Assembly (NCBI RefSeq): GCF_000346465.2 | Contig: NC_034013.1 | Coordinates: 16,923,624 to 16,987,623 of the forward strand | DNA from: Prunus persica | Taxonomy: Eukaryota > Streptophyta > Magnoliopsida > Rosales > Rosaceae | DNA length: 64,000 bases | Direction: 5' to 3' | Shown here: piece by piece, positions 21,961 to 33,507 of the stretch | How the letters are laid out: every line of letters starts with the position of its first letter | How positions within the stretch are numbered: the first letter of the stretch is position 1 | Notes under the pieces: generated by a model | What the model saw: only the letters and a program-made list of their open reading frames with translations | What the model was told of the DNA's origin: nothing | Database searches by the model: none | Made by a program: the position numbers and the translations under genes

Positions 21961-22316
21961 ATTTGCTCCGCAAATGAAGCTACCATAACACTGCTTAAAG
22001 GACGATAAGCGATACACCGATATGCAAGTGAAAATCCTTTTCTACTGGACCCGTTGGGATAGTGAAGGTTTTCCTTTCATGGGGAAGCTTTGTTAAAATG
22101 CGCCAAAAACACATTATAAGACTGGTGTTAGTATAACATCCCGTTAATGTCCTGATCCAATGCCATACTATTATATATTAGAAACATATGTTTTGTATAT
22201 GTTCAAATATCTTATATCATATTGATATTGATATTGAAAAACCAGTTCATATTGATATTGAATCAAAATTGTAAATAAAGATTCAATGGGTAGAGCCACA
22301 AACAGTTTTCTGCTTT

Positions 22317-22601
22317 ATGGTTTGTACTAAGATGGATGCAAATAATTTGTTCAAGAGTTAAAACCAATCTGTACCCAAAAAAAGAAGATAAAATAATAAC
22401 AATAATAATAATTCAATAGAGAAATATCATACTTCAAACAAATATAATTTCCTAATCTCAATCAGTTCCAGTCCTACACTCCTTTTAATCTCAACTGACC
22501 CAATTAATGGAAACAAACTAAAAGAAAAAACCTAATTAAGAATCAGGGGTATGGGAAAAAATAGCAAAGGAAAATATAGTAACCATCACTAATCACTGCA
22601 T
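22317..22601. other. 3' flank of the early nodulin-like gene
   Basis: AT-rich sequence with a short AATAAT run near 22393. It probably includes the 3' UTR of the gene transcribed leftward from 23336. No other feature was seen. Confidence 0.5.
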
Positions 22602-23336
22602 TCAGAAGAAAAGGACCCCCACAAATGACATAATGCAGGACATGAGAGTTGCAGAAGAGATGGTAGCCATTGCAACTGCAGCATCATTCTTCTGCTCGTT
22701 CTGGTCAGCAGATTGAGGTGGGCTTGCTGGTTCCAACACTTTGATGATCATCTTCTGGCCTCTCTCGCAGTGCCCAGAAACCCCACTAATGAAATAGAAC
22801 AAACCAGGCCGGTCTAATGTGAACACAGTCACACCATGGTTGGAGAAGAAGATGGGATGAGCAGAATGGCATTTTTCGTACTCGTCCTTGGTCACCACCA
22901 GCACCGAGTCTTTGGTGTAGTTGAAATCTAAGTCCATGAAAAACAAAGCAAAACAATATTACTCAAGTTAAGTGGCAAGCTTAATTAGAAAAAAGCGCTA
23001 TTGCACTAGAGAGGCTTCGAATTCAGGACCTCGGGTGCAAGGGTAATTGTTCTCAACCACTTGAGTTACAAACCCCTTACAAAAGTAATTCGGACGTAGG
23101 GTTTAGGTGCTTAATTAAAGAGTGTGCATGTAGATATAGATGGAGTACTTACGGAGAGTGTCATCGACCTTGAACCTGTTATCTGATGCCCATTGGTTAT
23201 ACATTTGTTGGTCATTCTTTGATTTGGGGACCTCCCACCCATTCTTGCCTCCAACTTCAAATTTCGTGCAAGTTACAAACAAGACTTGGAAGGTAGAAAG
23301 AAGAAAAAAGAAGAGAACTACTTTGGAGGGTTCCAT
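22602..23336 (-). CDS. Early nodulin-like protein (phytocyanin family)
   Basis: Two exons, 23336-23153 and 22927-22602, join in frame (169 aa). The ATG begins MEPSKVVLFFFLLSTFQVLF, a secretion signal. The plastocyanin-like domain follows (GGKNGWEVP, QWASDNRFKVDDTL, CHSAHPIFF, GHCERGQKMII). The first histidine copper ligand is replaced (YTKDSV where copper-binding relatives have His), as in early nodulin-like proteins thought not to bind copper. The two cysteines for the disulfide are present. A short Pro/Ser/Gln/Asn-rich stretch precedes a hydrophobic C-terminus (SCIMSFVGVLFF), suggesting a GPI anchor at the plasma membrane. Three broken copies lie to the left. Function in cell-wall or membrane signalling is known only for the family. 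Confidence 0.93.
22995..23092 (-). mobile_element. tRNA-derived SINE-like insertion in intron 1
   Basis: On the minus strand the intron contains an A-box-like TAACTCAAGTGG, then GAGAACA, then a B-box-like AATTCGAAGCC about 40 bases later. This is the layout of a polymerase III promoter in a tRNA-derived SINE. The broken copies at 2244-2445 and 20830-21010 share the flanking intron but not this segment. That marks it as an insertion (or a deletion in those copies). Confidence 0.55.
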
Positions 23337-24188
23337 GAAGTAGAATTTGGATTGTGTAGGGAGCTCTCTGCTTGGTTGATCTCTAGCGCTAGGAAGAAGA
23401 AAGTGATAGTGTTTGATGAGGAAGTGAGGGCATTGGGTTGGACTTAAAAAGAGGGGAGGCACTGCAGTTGAATTAGTTTGTTACTTAAGGTTAAAAAACA
23501 AACTGAGGATTGTTAGGAGTAAAAAGTGGAGGTGGTGGGCTTGTTGAAGGTAGCCGTTGAGCAAGGCCTATCTTTGACTTGGTACAACTGTTTTTCAAAT
23601 GACAGCTGAGGATGAGGCTGTTGAGTGAAACTAGCTGAGATGCTGAGAGGACAGTCAGGAAAATGTTTCTTACCGTGTGGTAAAAGTAACTCAAAATCAT
23701 AAACTTTCTGTGTTGAGCAGCAGCCTGTTAATTATAATTTGCAAAAAGTCAGATGGTTAAAAAATGTGGCCTCTGTTCTCTGAATGACTGGGTGGTGAAG
23801 CAGAATTGGGTACAGTTAGATTCCAAGTACTAAGTTATATCACATGGTAAACTGAAACTGAAACTTTCCTCATCAAGTACTGAACGACTGCTGAGCTCTT
23901 TGACTAAATGCCGGCCATTCTTTTACTTAGCTTAAGATTGCAATATTATAGGTTGATTGATTTTTAACAAACTTTGAATTGAGCCTTCGTTCTTGTTTTT
24001 TTAAAAGTACTTTTCACTCTAGCAATTTTCAGATTCAGGGTAGAAGTGACTAGTGAAAAGGGCTGTTCTTTTGGCTCCCAGTTTTTAGTTCTTGTTGTTG
24101 ACAGTAAATGAAAACTTACAAAGGATAATCTATAAAGAGGAAAAATGGTGTTGGAAACAGTTATTAATTTCATCTATGAGGCTACATT
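23337..24188. other. Intergenic; promoter side of the early nodulin-like gene
   Basis: A small CT/AG-rich 5' leader lies next to 23336. The rest is AT-rich with no recognisable gene. It includes the 3' flank of the PII-2-like gene. Confidence 0.4.
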
Positions 24189-25752
24189 TCAAAGAAAAAG
24201 AATAAACAACATCCCTTGGACAATAATAACCCACAGAATCCCATCAAGATTACAACTTGAAAATCCCAAGGATGCCACAAATTGGATACTGTGATCCCAA
24301 TTTGCTTCACTGAACTTGGCATTTGAAAGAACATTACCAGAAATAGTGGTTTCTTGCTTACATGATTTTACCCCATAAGGAACATGGCCTGTTGAATTTA
24401 CTTCAGCCCTGTAACAAAGTTTTGGGTTGTTCCAAGCTCCAAAGCGCCTCCCCATCCTCCTATAAAAGGATTCTGAGAATTCAAGTTCTCCAGTGAAATT
24501 GTTGCCATAAAGGTAAAGAGCACCAATGCAAGGCAGAGCTGCCAGCCTTGGAGATACTCTTCCTGAGAGATTGTTGCTGTTAAGTCCTAAAAATCTAAGC
24601 CTTTTCATTTCTGCCATGGACTTGTGAATGTTCCCTGTCAAGCATGTGTTTGAAAGGTCCAAAATTTCCAAGCTTTGTAGATTTTGCCACTCAATGCTCT
24701 TCAAGCCGCCCCCCATTGGGTTGTTGGATATCACCATTTCTTTTACGGAAACCAGTTCTTCAAGTGACTGAGCTAACCCACCAGATATTTTGTTACTGCC
24801 AAGGTCTAAAAGTGTGAGATTTTTTAGCCTTCCAATCTCTCTAGGCAACTTCCCCTCCAACATATTGTTGCTTAAGTCCAGCTTTAGAAGTGAAGTCAAA
24901 CTTCCAAAAGTAAAAGGCAATGAACCAGACAGTTTATTTCTGCTTGCATCCAATATTAAGAGCTTACTCAACCCTCCAAAGCTTTCTGGAATCTTACCTG
25001 AAAATTGGTTTCCTGCAAGGACAAGCCGCCTCAAGTTGACCAAAGTGCCTATTTCCTCAGGCAAGTTGCCTCCTAATCCATTTTCTAGCAGAACTAGAGA
25101 TTGCAGGTTTCTGAGGTATCCAAAAGTGTTTGGAACTGTTCCAATGAGACCGGGGTTTGATCGAAACTCCAAGGATTCTAAGCTGTTTGCAAGCTTTTCC
25201 CAGTTCGAAGTGGAAATTGTTATAGGGTTTTGGCTTGGTGAGAGGAAGCAACTGAAAAATGAGAGGACCTTCAAGTGCTTGAGGTTGAACAGGTGATGAG
25301 AAAACTCAGCAATATTTGTGGTGCACCGAAGAGAGTTGTCGTAGAGCGGCCCGATGTTTATAACACTAACATACCAGAAGTCATTGTAGAGATCACAATA
25401 GACTCCCTGCGCATGATCATTAAAACATTTCTGAGTTTCACAAATAATGCAGATTGAAAATTGTGGAAATTCAAGCGCTGATGACAATTACAACTGATCA
25501 TTGGGATATTAATACCTGAATTGGGGTCCAGCCACAAGGGTCAGGATAAAGATCTGAGCCGTTCCACCAGCTGCCCACAAAGGCTTGAACAGCAGAGTAA
25601 AGAGCTTGTTGCTCTGCTTTGTGCATGGGTGCTTCCGATGATGAAGGGTCTGCTGCTTGCACTAAAACCAGAACAAACATGGTGCAGCAGCAGCAGTGCA
25701 AGAAGAATAGCACATAAATATATTGAGTTGCAATAGTGGAGAAGTTCTTCAT
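24189..25752 (-). CDS. PII-2-like leucine-rich repeat protein
   Basis: Exons 25752-25516 and 25406-24189 join in phase 0 (484 aa). The ATG starts MKNFSTIATQY, followed by a strongly hydrophobic segment to about residue 33 (signal peptide). The conserved N-terminal cap reads EQQALYSAVQAFVG, then WNGSDLYPDPCGWTPIQGVYCD across the splice. About eight to ten LRRs with the plant xxLxLxxNxLxGxIP pattern follow (LESLEFRSNPGLIGTVP, LLKLDLSNNMLEGKLP, LRFLGLNSNNLSGRV). The cap FYRRMGRRFGAWNNPKLCY and a hydrophobic tail (LWVIIVQGMLFILFL) come last. No kinase domain is present. It resembles Arabidopsis PIRIFORMOSPORA INDICA-INSENSITIVE 2, implicated in response to a beneficial root fungus; membrane attachment by the tail is inferred. 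An upstream in-frame ATG at 25920 is unlikely as start. Confidence 0.92.
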
Positions 25753-26212
25753 TGCCAATAGAAACAAAGAATATATGGCCTGGCTCTGCTCTGGCTGGCT
25801 GGTAACTAACTTGTCTGAAAAAAAAACTGGTACACAAAAGAAAGAGAAGCAAAATAGAAATGAAGAATCCTGAACAGTGAAAACCCAGACTATAAAAGGA
25901 AAAGAGAAGTAAATGCTCATAATAAATTGAAGTAGATGTGAAAAGAGAAAGGCAGCCTTGGCAGAACAACCATTAACGATATCTATCTAAACAAAATTAT
26001 GGTGTGAAAGATGCACGAGTTAGATTAAAAGTGGTGGCAGTTGGGGGTTAGCTAGCTAATTATGGCTAATGCAAAGGCACAATGCACAAGAGAGTAGCTA
26101 GGAGCGGCTGCAAGCAAGTCAGTAAGTAAGATAATTATGGCATTAGGCTGTTGGTATAGTAGGGTGAAGACACTTCAAAAGTTGTTTACAGAAAAAGTAA
26201 AGAGGAAGATAT

Positions 26213-26255
<43 letters not shown>

Positions 26256-28324
26256 GAGCATGATAAAGAAGAAGGTCATCGAGTAGCCAGCTTGGGAGTT
26301 TGTGTCGGAATGGGATTAAAACATTGATTATGAATTTATGGCAGAAATTTCAGCAACTTGGTTTGCACAGCAGAGACTGATTAGAGCTTAGCTTGACAGA
26401 AGTAGATAGATGAAGGCTTTTTGTAGCTAGCCAGGGGACCGATTTATGAGACACGCATTTGAATTGAATGATGGAGAAATTTGAAGTGCATTTTTTATTA
26501 AGTTAAGTGAATCATATGTACTTTACCATAACATATCATCTCTGATCACATACAGTCTTATTGCTAGGATAGCTGGCTGGTGCCCACTGCCCAGAAAGAA
26601 AACAAAAAGATGAGAGTGAAAGCAAATTGCAATGCAGGAAAGAACCACTTTTATTATATTTGGACCACCCTTGACAAGAAAAGGCTATATATATTATATA
26701 TAATTATATGTAGTGCAGTGTAAAATGTAGTCCACCATCTATATGTGTAAGAGAGCTGCAGAGTGCAGGCCTACTGATTCTGTACATTTTGTTTTAGTTT
26801 AGCATGTCATCTCCACTCTAACGAAGGTGATGGGCCTCTTGAATCTCTCGTGGCCCAAATATCCATCATTAGTTTGGATCAAATCTTTATATTGTGTATA
26901 TAAGGTATGGGCCTACGTCGTCAACCTTGAGGCCCAAATATCATTACTCTTGAGCAGAATTCTATAGTGAGATAAGACCCTTAAATGATGCCCTATTTTT
27001 TAACTGTTTGATCAAATTAGTTAGTTTAATTCAATGATTAATTAAGAGATATGACCTCATCTAAGACTTTATATAAGGCTCTCACTATAGAATGACTCTA
27101 GTCTTGAGATCTCTCAATTTGCATGGAGCAAACTTTACATTCTGGCTAAAGGTAGCTCCACATACCCAAAAAAAACTTACTTGTAAACATAATAACACGT
27201 GAAAAAGTTATCTCCTATATCATTATATTATTAAATGAGAATAGTAAAAAGTGCTATCTGCGTTGCATTTTAACTTCTGTCTTTTTATATATCTATTTTC
27301 GTTTTCTATAAAATTCTACTACCTTCAATTATGAAGAAGAACAATATAAATCTTTGGACTTCATATTTGCCTTTTCTTTTTTTTTGCTGTAGTTTTTTTT
27401 TTTAAATTTCAAGGTGATATGGAATTAAAAATGTATTACAAATTTTTTTTTTCGACAAAGTGATATTCTAACTACTTAATACAAAGGGACGAGTTCCATA
27501 GAAAAAAAAACATGAGAACGAGTATCGAACTTGGAATTGGCATACTGTCTTAGCAAACTGACCCAACCAAATAGGATATGAATATTAAAGAAATATCATT
27601 GAGTTGAAATATTTGGGTTTCACTAATTCTTTTACCTTTAATTTGGATAAGAGAAAACAACTCGGAATTTAACTAAAGGTTGGACATTTAAGAGAGAAAG
27701 CAATTCAGAATTTAGCTAAAAATCGGGAATTTAAGAGAAAAATTAATAATTCCCTTGTTTTGCAACTTAAGTGCGGAATTTACTAAATAACGCTCGGAAA
27801 AAATTGTGAAAATTTGGGCATCAAATTCTCAAGTTTAATTTCCACTAAAATAATCGTCATTTCACAATTTTCATAGTGTCATTTATAAAATTTGACATAT
27901 ATAAATCTAAATAATGAAATCTTCAATTGCCAAAAATTTAAATAATAAAAATTTATAATTTTATGTAATTTTCAATACTTTCGTCCAAAAGGAAGGATAC
28001 CTTGTTATGTAACGCGCCATAAAGAATATCAAGGAGCTGGAGCTGTAGAAACAAGTGAAATCTATTAATCACCCTCACTGCGAAACGCCGTCGTGGCCCG
28101 CCCTAGAATTAGAACCCGATTTCAAGCAAAAGAGAAAGGAGGAGGAAACAATTTTGTGTTAGCTTGAGAGATTCACATTCACCAGCAACAGCAAGCACGT
28201 ACAATATATACGCTACCACACAGCTTTTATATCTTAATTAGGTCATTAGCTCTGAACTTCCCGAAGCTATTCTCATATTCCAATATTCCAATTTCTTCTG
28301 GAAAACGAAGAAGAAAGAAAACTA
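25753..28324. other. Divergent intergenic region (PII-2-like / C3HC gene)
   Basis: About 2.6 kb between two divergently transcribed genes. It contains a GA microsatellite at 26216-26252 about 460 bp upstream of the PII-2-like ATG, a MITE at 26959-27093 and AT-rich DNA. No gene was seen. Confidence 0.6.
26959..27093. mobile_element. MITE with ATTCTATAGTGAG terminal inverted repeats
   Basis: A 135-bp AT-rich element with perfect 13-bp terminal inverted repeats (ATTCTATAGTGAG ... CTCACTATAGAAT) and internal AATTAGTTAGTTTAATTC. A relative of similar size lies at 59178-59304. It has no coding capacity, and the superfamily was not determined. Confidence 0.75.
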
Positions 28325-31300
28325 ATGTCGAAAGATTCTGAGAAGAGGTTCCATTCCATCATGGACAAGCTCTTTTTCGCCCCCAAATCTGCGCCAAGCT
28401 CCACTTCCGGGTTCGTAAATTTTGTTTTTCTTCAAATTTTCGTCCTAATTTTCTTTCTCGTTTTCCGTCAATGAAGATATCGATTTCTATGCTTGCTTAT
28501 AAGAGTTTGATTGGAGAAGTTTCATCTCTCAGCATAATTAGGATTGTGCTATTGAAATGGCATGGTCGCTAGCTATCGTTCAATGCCAGATTATATCATA
28601 TTAATGCATTTTATTAAATAAAATTACCATAAACCGTTTGACTGTTCTTGTGTAGGATTTATGGAAATTGTGTTTGTAATTGTTAGCTAAACCATAGAAT
28701 GCTCATTGTTTTTTTCTTTTTCCTAACAGTTCATCGAGTGCACAAACATCAAGAGGCAAAAAGCGAGCAAATCCATCTTCTGCATTAGCATTGGTGGAAC
28801 CAAAATCGAGAAGTGATAGAGTGGAGGCCGCGCAGCATTTGTCAGTTCCCCCTGCACCGGCTCATGCTCCACTCTGTAGGCCATGGGACCGTGGGGATCT
28901 TATGAGGAGGGTAGCTACATTCAAGTCTATGACTTGGTTTGCCAAGCCTAAGGTTAGAATTCTATCATACATCAGAACGGGTTTTGTATGGTTAGTGTTT
29001 ACTTGTTTGTTAGCTAACTAAAATAGCTCCGAATATGGTCTTGAAATAAGCTCTGGTTTTGCCTTTGCTGTGTTGTTGTGTTTAAAAGAGAAACTAGGGT
29101 ATGGTGAAACAACGTCGTTGGTTAACGAGTCATTTACAATGAAGCCATTACATAATACAGATTTCTCCAATGTTGAACAGGTGGTCAGTGCTATAAATTG
29201 TGCCAGAAGAGGTTGGATCAATGTAGATACGGATATAATAGCATGTGAATCATGCGGGGCACGTCTCTTCTTTTCTACTCCATCGTCTTGGAATCAGCAG
29301 CAAGGCATGTTATTCTTCTCTTTATGCTAAATCTTCCACCAATTAATCAATTGCTGTAAATTAAGAAGCAAATATTTGTTATTAACTTATATTCATCCTA
29401 AATTACAGCTATTTCCTGTGTTTTTCAGTTGAGAAGGCAGCCTTGGTATTTAGTTTAAAGCTGGACAATGGACATAAAATACTTTGTCCATGGATTGACA
29501 ATACTTGTGATGAAATACTGGCAGAGTTTCCACCTACCCCGCCTCCGGTTTTAGTTGATAAATTTAGAGAACGCTGCTCTGCTCTTTTACAACTTTCAGT
29601 TCTTCCTGTGATTTCTTCTTCAGCCATTCAGTACATGAAGAGCCCTCAGCTCGAGCAATTTCTTGGACAGTCTTCTATGTTTTATGGCAATGGGTCTGGC
29701 GACATTGCTAGAACAGAACATTCTGACAATGAAGGCAGTGCAGATTCTGCTAAGTTGTATTATCAGGTTTGCACCTGTTTAATTTGCACTTCTACCACCC
29801 AACCGTTTTGCATGTCGTGTTGGCAAAAGTTTTATAATTGATCTTCGGTTTGCCTGTTGTTGCTGATATTATTTGTGTTGAGATATCTGAGTCCTTTTCC
29901 TTCATTTTTGATTGCTAAATGTTGCTTTCTTCATTGTATGTACTTGTGCATCACTCTTTCATATCTTCTCAATCTGATTCTTAACACTTTCGGAATCTTT
30001 TATTTTTTCAGAAATCTTAATAGTTTCTAGCGTTCTTGCTTTCTTCATGTAGACTAATCATGTTTGAATCGTTTTTGCAGGCACAAAAGCTCATAAGCTT
30101 ATGCGGCTGGGAACCTCGTTCACTACCTTATGTTGTTGATTCTGAGAACAGACTAAATCATTCGGTCATGAAGGCAAATATCTCAAGTTCATCTTATTCA
30201 GCTACTAATGGACAAAATCCAAGCATCAATGTGCACTCTACTAGTAGTGATGAACTTGTGGAGGTAGAGAGAAATGCCAGCACTTCTAGTTCTATACAGT
30301 CTGAACCCAATTCTGTTGTCTTAGATTGCAAGCTTTGTGGAGCCAGTGTAGGATTATGGGCTTTCTCAACAGTTCCACGGCCTCTGGAATTTTTCAGATT
30401 AGTTGGGTATGCAGAAGTACATTCTGAAAGTCATCCTGGAACCCCTGATTCAAGCACTAAAAATCATCTTGACAATAGGGTAGATACTGTAGGTGCTGGC
30501 TCAGATGGTGCAACATTGTCGAAGGAGAGGTTCTCAAATTTAAATTTGACAATTGCTGGGGGTCCTCCACCAACAAAACAGAACTTCAAAGCAACAATTT
30601 CTTTACCTGTTATTGGCCGGAATTTAAGGGCCCGGTTTTCATATGATTCTGAGTTTAGAGATTGTATGTCTGTTAGCCAAGAAGTTATGCAATCTGATTC
30701 TCAGATGGATAAGGGGGACAAACACTACCGAGAAAATGCAGGAAATGTCGGATTGGAGAATTCAGAAGTCAGGGACCCTAGAACAGCCTCTGACGCCAAT
30801 ATCACATATGAAAATGGTGAAACGGACAAAAATGACTCGCTGGTGATGGTTTCTAGCGAAGGAAAATTGTTACAATCAGGAATCGTTGTGGATGGCAGCA
30901 AAAAACAAGATTCTCCAAGTGTTCCATCTAACTTGGAAGACAATGCAGATGTTAACAGCTCCATAACTGATGCCCAACCCACCTCAAACTGCGAGGGTAG
31001 TGAAAACAGAGTGCAAATTCCCATAAACAATGAACTTGTGGCCTGCAGTAGTGGTAAGCAATGTGTATTCCATGGGCACTACTATTATTATTATATTTTC
31101 CTTATAGAATGCATAGATACACTAGTCTCCTTGCTTGTTTCGTAAACACTAAAATTATATATCTTTTGCTTCTATAATTTTGTGCCCAACTCCACCTTTT
31201 CTAGTTTCATGCTTGTTTTACTTTATTTATTGATGCAGTTAATTGCCACATAGACATGTTCCGTAAATGCACCAATAGGTCTGTTTCATGCTAATGTTCC

Positions 31301-32040
31301 TAATTATCTGTTTTGACTATTATTTGGTCCTATAATTGGTACCTGCAACTATAATCACTGACAGATTGGTCAAAGTTTTGTAATCAAGAACATTGTCAGC
31401 AGCCTGTATTTCATATGCATGACATGACGTCTCTTTGCTCCCTTGTCAAGGCATTTCCCGTATGGTATCAAAATAGATTTCAATAATTTGCTTTGTCTAT
31501 TCTTGCAGGGAAGGACCTAACGCATGTATTGCCTGGTTGCACGATGGAGTTTGATCCTATCAGGCAGCATAGATATTTCTGCCCCTGGATTGTATCAGCA
31601 GGTAATGGGGCACCTGGATGGAAACAAACACTATCTGCTTTACAACGACAGGAAGGGGGTTCTCCTTCGTCTAAATCCATAATTAAGGTATTCTTGAGTC
31701 CTACTTCCCCTTTTGTGCCTACATGTTGACTGAGATTATCCCTTCCCAGCCTATGTTTTGGAACTCATCAGTATCCCTTCTTTGCCCAACATGGGAATTG
31801 GCAGTTTGCAATATTACACACACACACAGAGACATGTCTGAATGCATGTAGTCCGTCTGTGTTTTTATATGTAAATTTGGGTTTGTTTATTGTCGAATTG
31901 TTTTCTGAGTAGTATCATCATTTGGCGTTTGATCATTTGTACAGGTCGATGACCCTGTCACTTCAATCAGAAATCTTTTCACGTCTCCTTCTCCAAAAAG
32001 AATGAAGCCAACTGTTTTAACTCGAAACACTAAACAGTAG
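28325..32040 (+). CDS. C3HC zinc-finger protein (ZC3HC1/NIPA-like, MEM1/ILP1 group)
   Basis: Seven exons close in frame (672 aa): 28325-28410, 28730-28952, 29181-29304, 29429-29766, 30081-31053, 31509-31687 and 31945-32040. The N-terminus is MSKDSEKRFHSIMDKLFF, then a Ser-rich stretch and the conserved ALALVEPKSRSDR. The C3HC zinc finger spans about residues 108-170 (CESC at 125-128, GHKILC at 159-164). A second, Rsm1-like finger is split over exons 5 and 6 (LDCKLCGASVGLW, then CTMEFDPIRQHRYFCPW). A poorly conserved Ser/Asn-rich linker separates them. Intron 3 has a GC donor (AAG then GCATGT), because GT alternatives create a stop. Relatives are nuclear; Arabidopsis members affect DNA methylation or cell growth, and the animal relative sits at the nuclear basket. 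It ends tail to tail with the cyclophilin gene, 375 bp apart. Confidence 0.93.
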
Positions 32041-32415
32041 CCGACTGATTTTTTGCTGCCCGTAAAATGGTATCCAAGGAGGTCCAGGATTGGTTGTGAT
32101 ATGAGGTTAGGTTGTAGCATTCCCCATTCGAATGTCCCTCTCTCATGGCATCAAATCCCATTTGAAAGCTTTAGAAGTGTTGTACTATATTACAAGATTA
32201 GAGTGTAACATTCCTTTATTGCCCAACTTAAAAACTGCTAACATTCTCCTTATCAGCTGGGCAACTTGCGGTTTAAATAAACATAGTTATCAAATTTTTT
32301 TAGGAATAGAAATTGATTAAGACTTCTACAAAGACTTGATGTATTGCATTGAAGTGTTTCTCTTCTTACAAAACTGGAAAGACGAACCAAAAAGAAAAAT
32401 TTGCCGAGTAGTATG
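32041..32415. other. Convergent 3' gap
   Basis: 375 bp between stop codons of the C3HC gene (+) and the cyclophilin gene (-). The 3' UTRs probably share or overlap this space. An AATAAA-like signal (TTTAAATAAACA, about 32271) lies on the plus strand. Confidence 0.5.
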
Positions 32416-33507
32416 TTACTTCATCAAGCCACAGTTTGTGATAACCACCTTTGTGTAAGGGCGGTTGAATCCTCTTTCGGCCACAACAGCTCTCTTATCT
32501 CCTATCAGCTTGGCCACCCTGCCGACGACCTGCTTTGTTAGTGCCTAAATATCATCACAAAGGTGAAGCCTTGAAGGCTATATGAGGAGGATGGTTTAGG
32601 TTTTATATAGAAGGGTTTACCTGAAATAAGGTGAACTGGTATTCTCTTGGACTGTCTTCACCTCACCAATCTTCTCCACCACCTCCTTACCTTCCAGGAC
32701 TGTTCCAACCACCAATGTTGAAGCATCAAGCTCAGGCGAATCCTTGGTGGTGATCACAAACTCTGTTCCATTCGGGGCCGTGCCAACCTCCTCTTGATCA
32801 ATCTCCAACTTCCCTTTTCGGGCAACCAACTTCATCTTGGGGGGTGGTCTCGAAGGATCTCTCACAACAATGCCCACAGTTCCAGCCTTGTTCTTGATCC
32901 CTGCACACTTTTCATTCAGTCTCTCCCACTCATCCGTCAGATTGTCAACTTCCAAATTGGTTCCTGTCTTCTTTGCGAGCTCAGCATCTACACCAAAAGA
33001 TCTCACGCCTCCATGTTGAACGTAGTTGGGCATAATCTTAACAAACTCTTTCCTTCTGTAGCTAGTCCCAGCAGCTCCACTCACAAGACTGCCAAATCTC
33101 GCAGCTCCAACAGGGGCATCGTCTTCGTGTAGCCCAATTATTATGCGACCAACAGGCTCTCCATCAATGGATATATCGAGAAATGCACGCTTTGTTGGGC
33201 TTCTGTCAGTGCATGTAGCAGCAGTAGCATTTGAAGTTTGTGCTTCTTGTTCAGTTCTGTTTGTGTCGTCGTCTATAAGGTTCTCGGCTTGTGCTTTGGA
33301 CGGTAACAAAGCCTCTAAACTCTGCGAGGCCAGAAGGGCAAGTATAAGAGAATTGCTTCCAATTGTGAGCTCTCTACGTGAGAATTTGCAGCATTGTTTG
33401 ATGGAAGGGAAGGATAAGCGAGTGGGTACAACTTGGAGTTGTGGAATGGGTGATGGTGGTGTTGGAGGAGGAGCGGAGGATTGCAAGAATTTTGGGCTTT
33501 GTAACAT
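32416..33507 (-). CDS. CYP26-2: Chloroplast cyclophilin-type peptidyl-prolyl isomerase CYP26-2
   Basis: Exons 33507-32621 and 32518-32416 join in frame (329 aa). I chose the ATG at 33507 (MLQSPKFLQSS); the longer open frame upstream starts with a non-ATG codon. The first ~65 residues are Ser/Pro-rich and basic with few acids, like a plastid transit peptide. A hydrophobic run (SLILALLASQSLEALLP) then an AQAE-like site fits thylakoid-lumen targeting. The cyclophilin-like domain runs from RAFLDISIDGEPVGRIIIG to the end (GFNRPYTKVVITNCG), with segments such as PVGAARFGSLVSG and GTEFVITTKDSPELD. Several classic active-site residues of cyclophilin A are not conserved, as in this subfamily, so isomerase activity is doubtful. 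The splice acceptor was set at GGCAG because an earlier AG would give a stop. Confidence 0.9.

Larger units (their letters stand above)
14786..22316. repeat. Duplicated block, copy B (interrupted)
   Basis: Parts 14786-14970 and 19758-22316 are collinear with 688-3991. The break falls between GTTACCTA and TTTTGTAAATC, which are adjacent in copy A (about position 1185). Copy B has lost the helicase terminal exon (A coordinates 851-1159). Its right end abuts sequence leading into the intact early nodulin-like gene. Confidence 0.85.

Noticed and set aside
25753..25920. Upstream ATG extending the PII-2-like protein by 56 residues
   Set aside because: The extension carries a second hydrophobic run before the normal signal peptide, and MKNFS fits the family start.
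32519..32545. Alternative first acceptor for CYP26-2 exon 2 (at ATTTAG)
   Set aside because: It leads to an immediate TAA in the frame set by exon 1; the GGCAG acceptor gives the conserved RVAKLIGDKRAVV.
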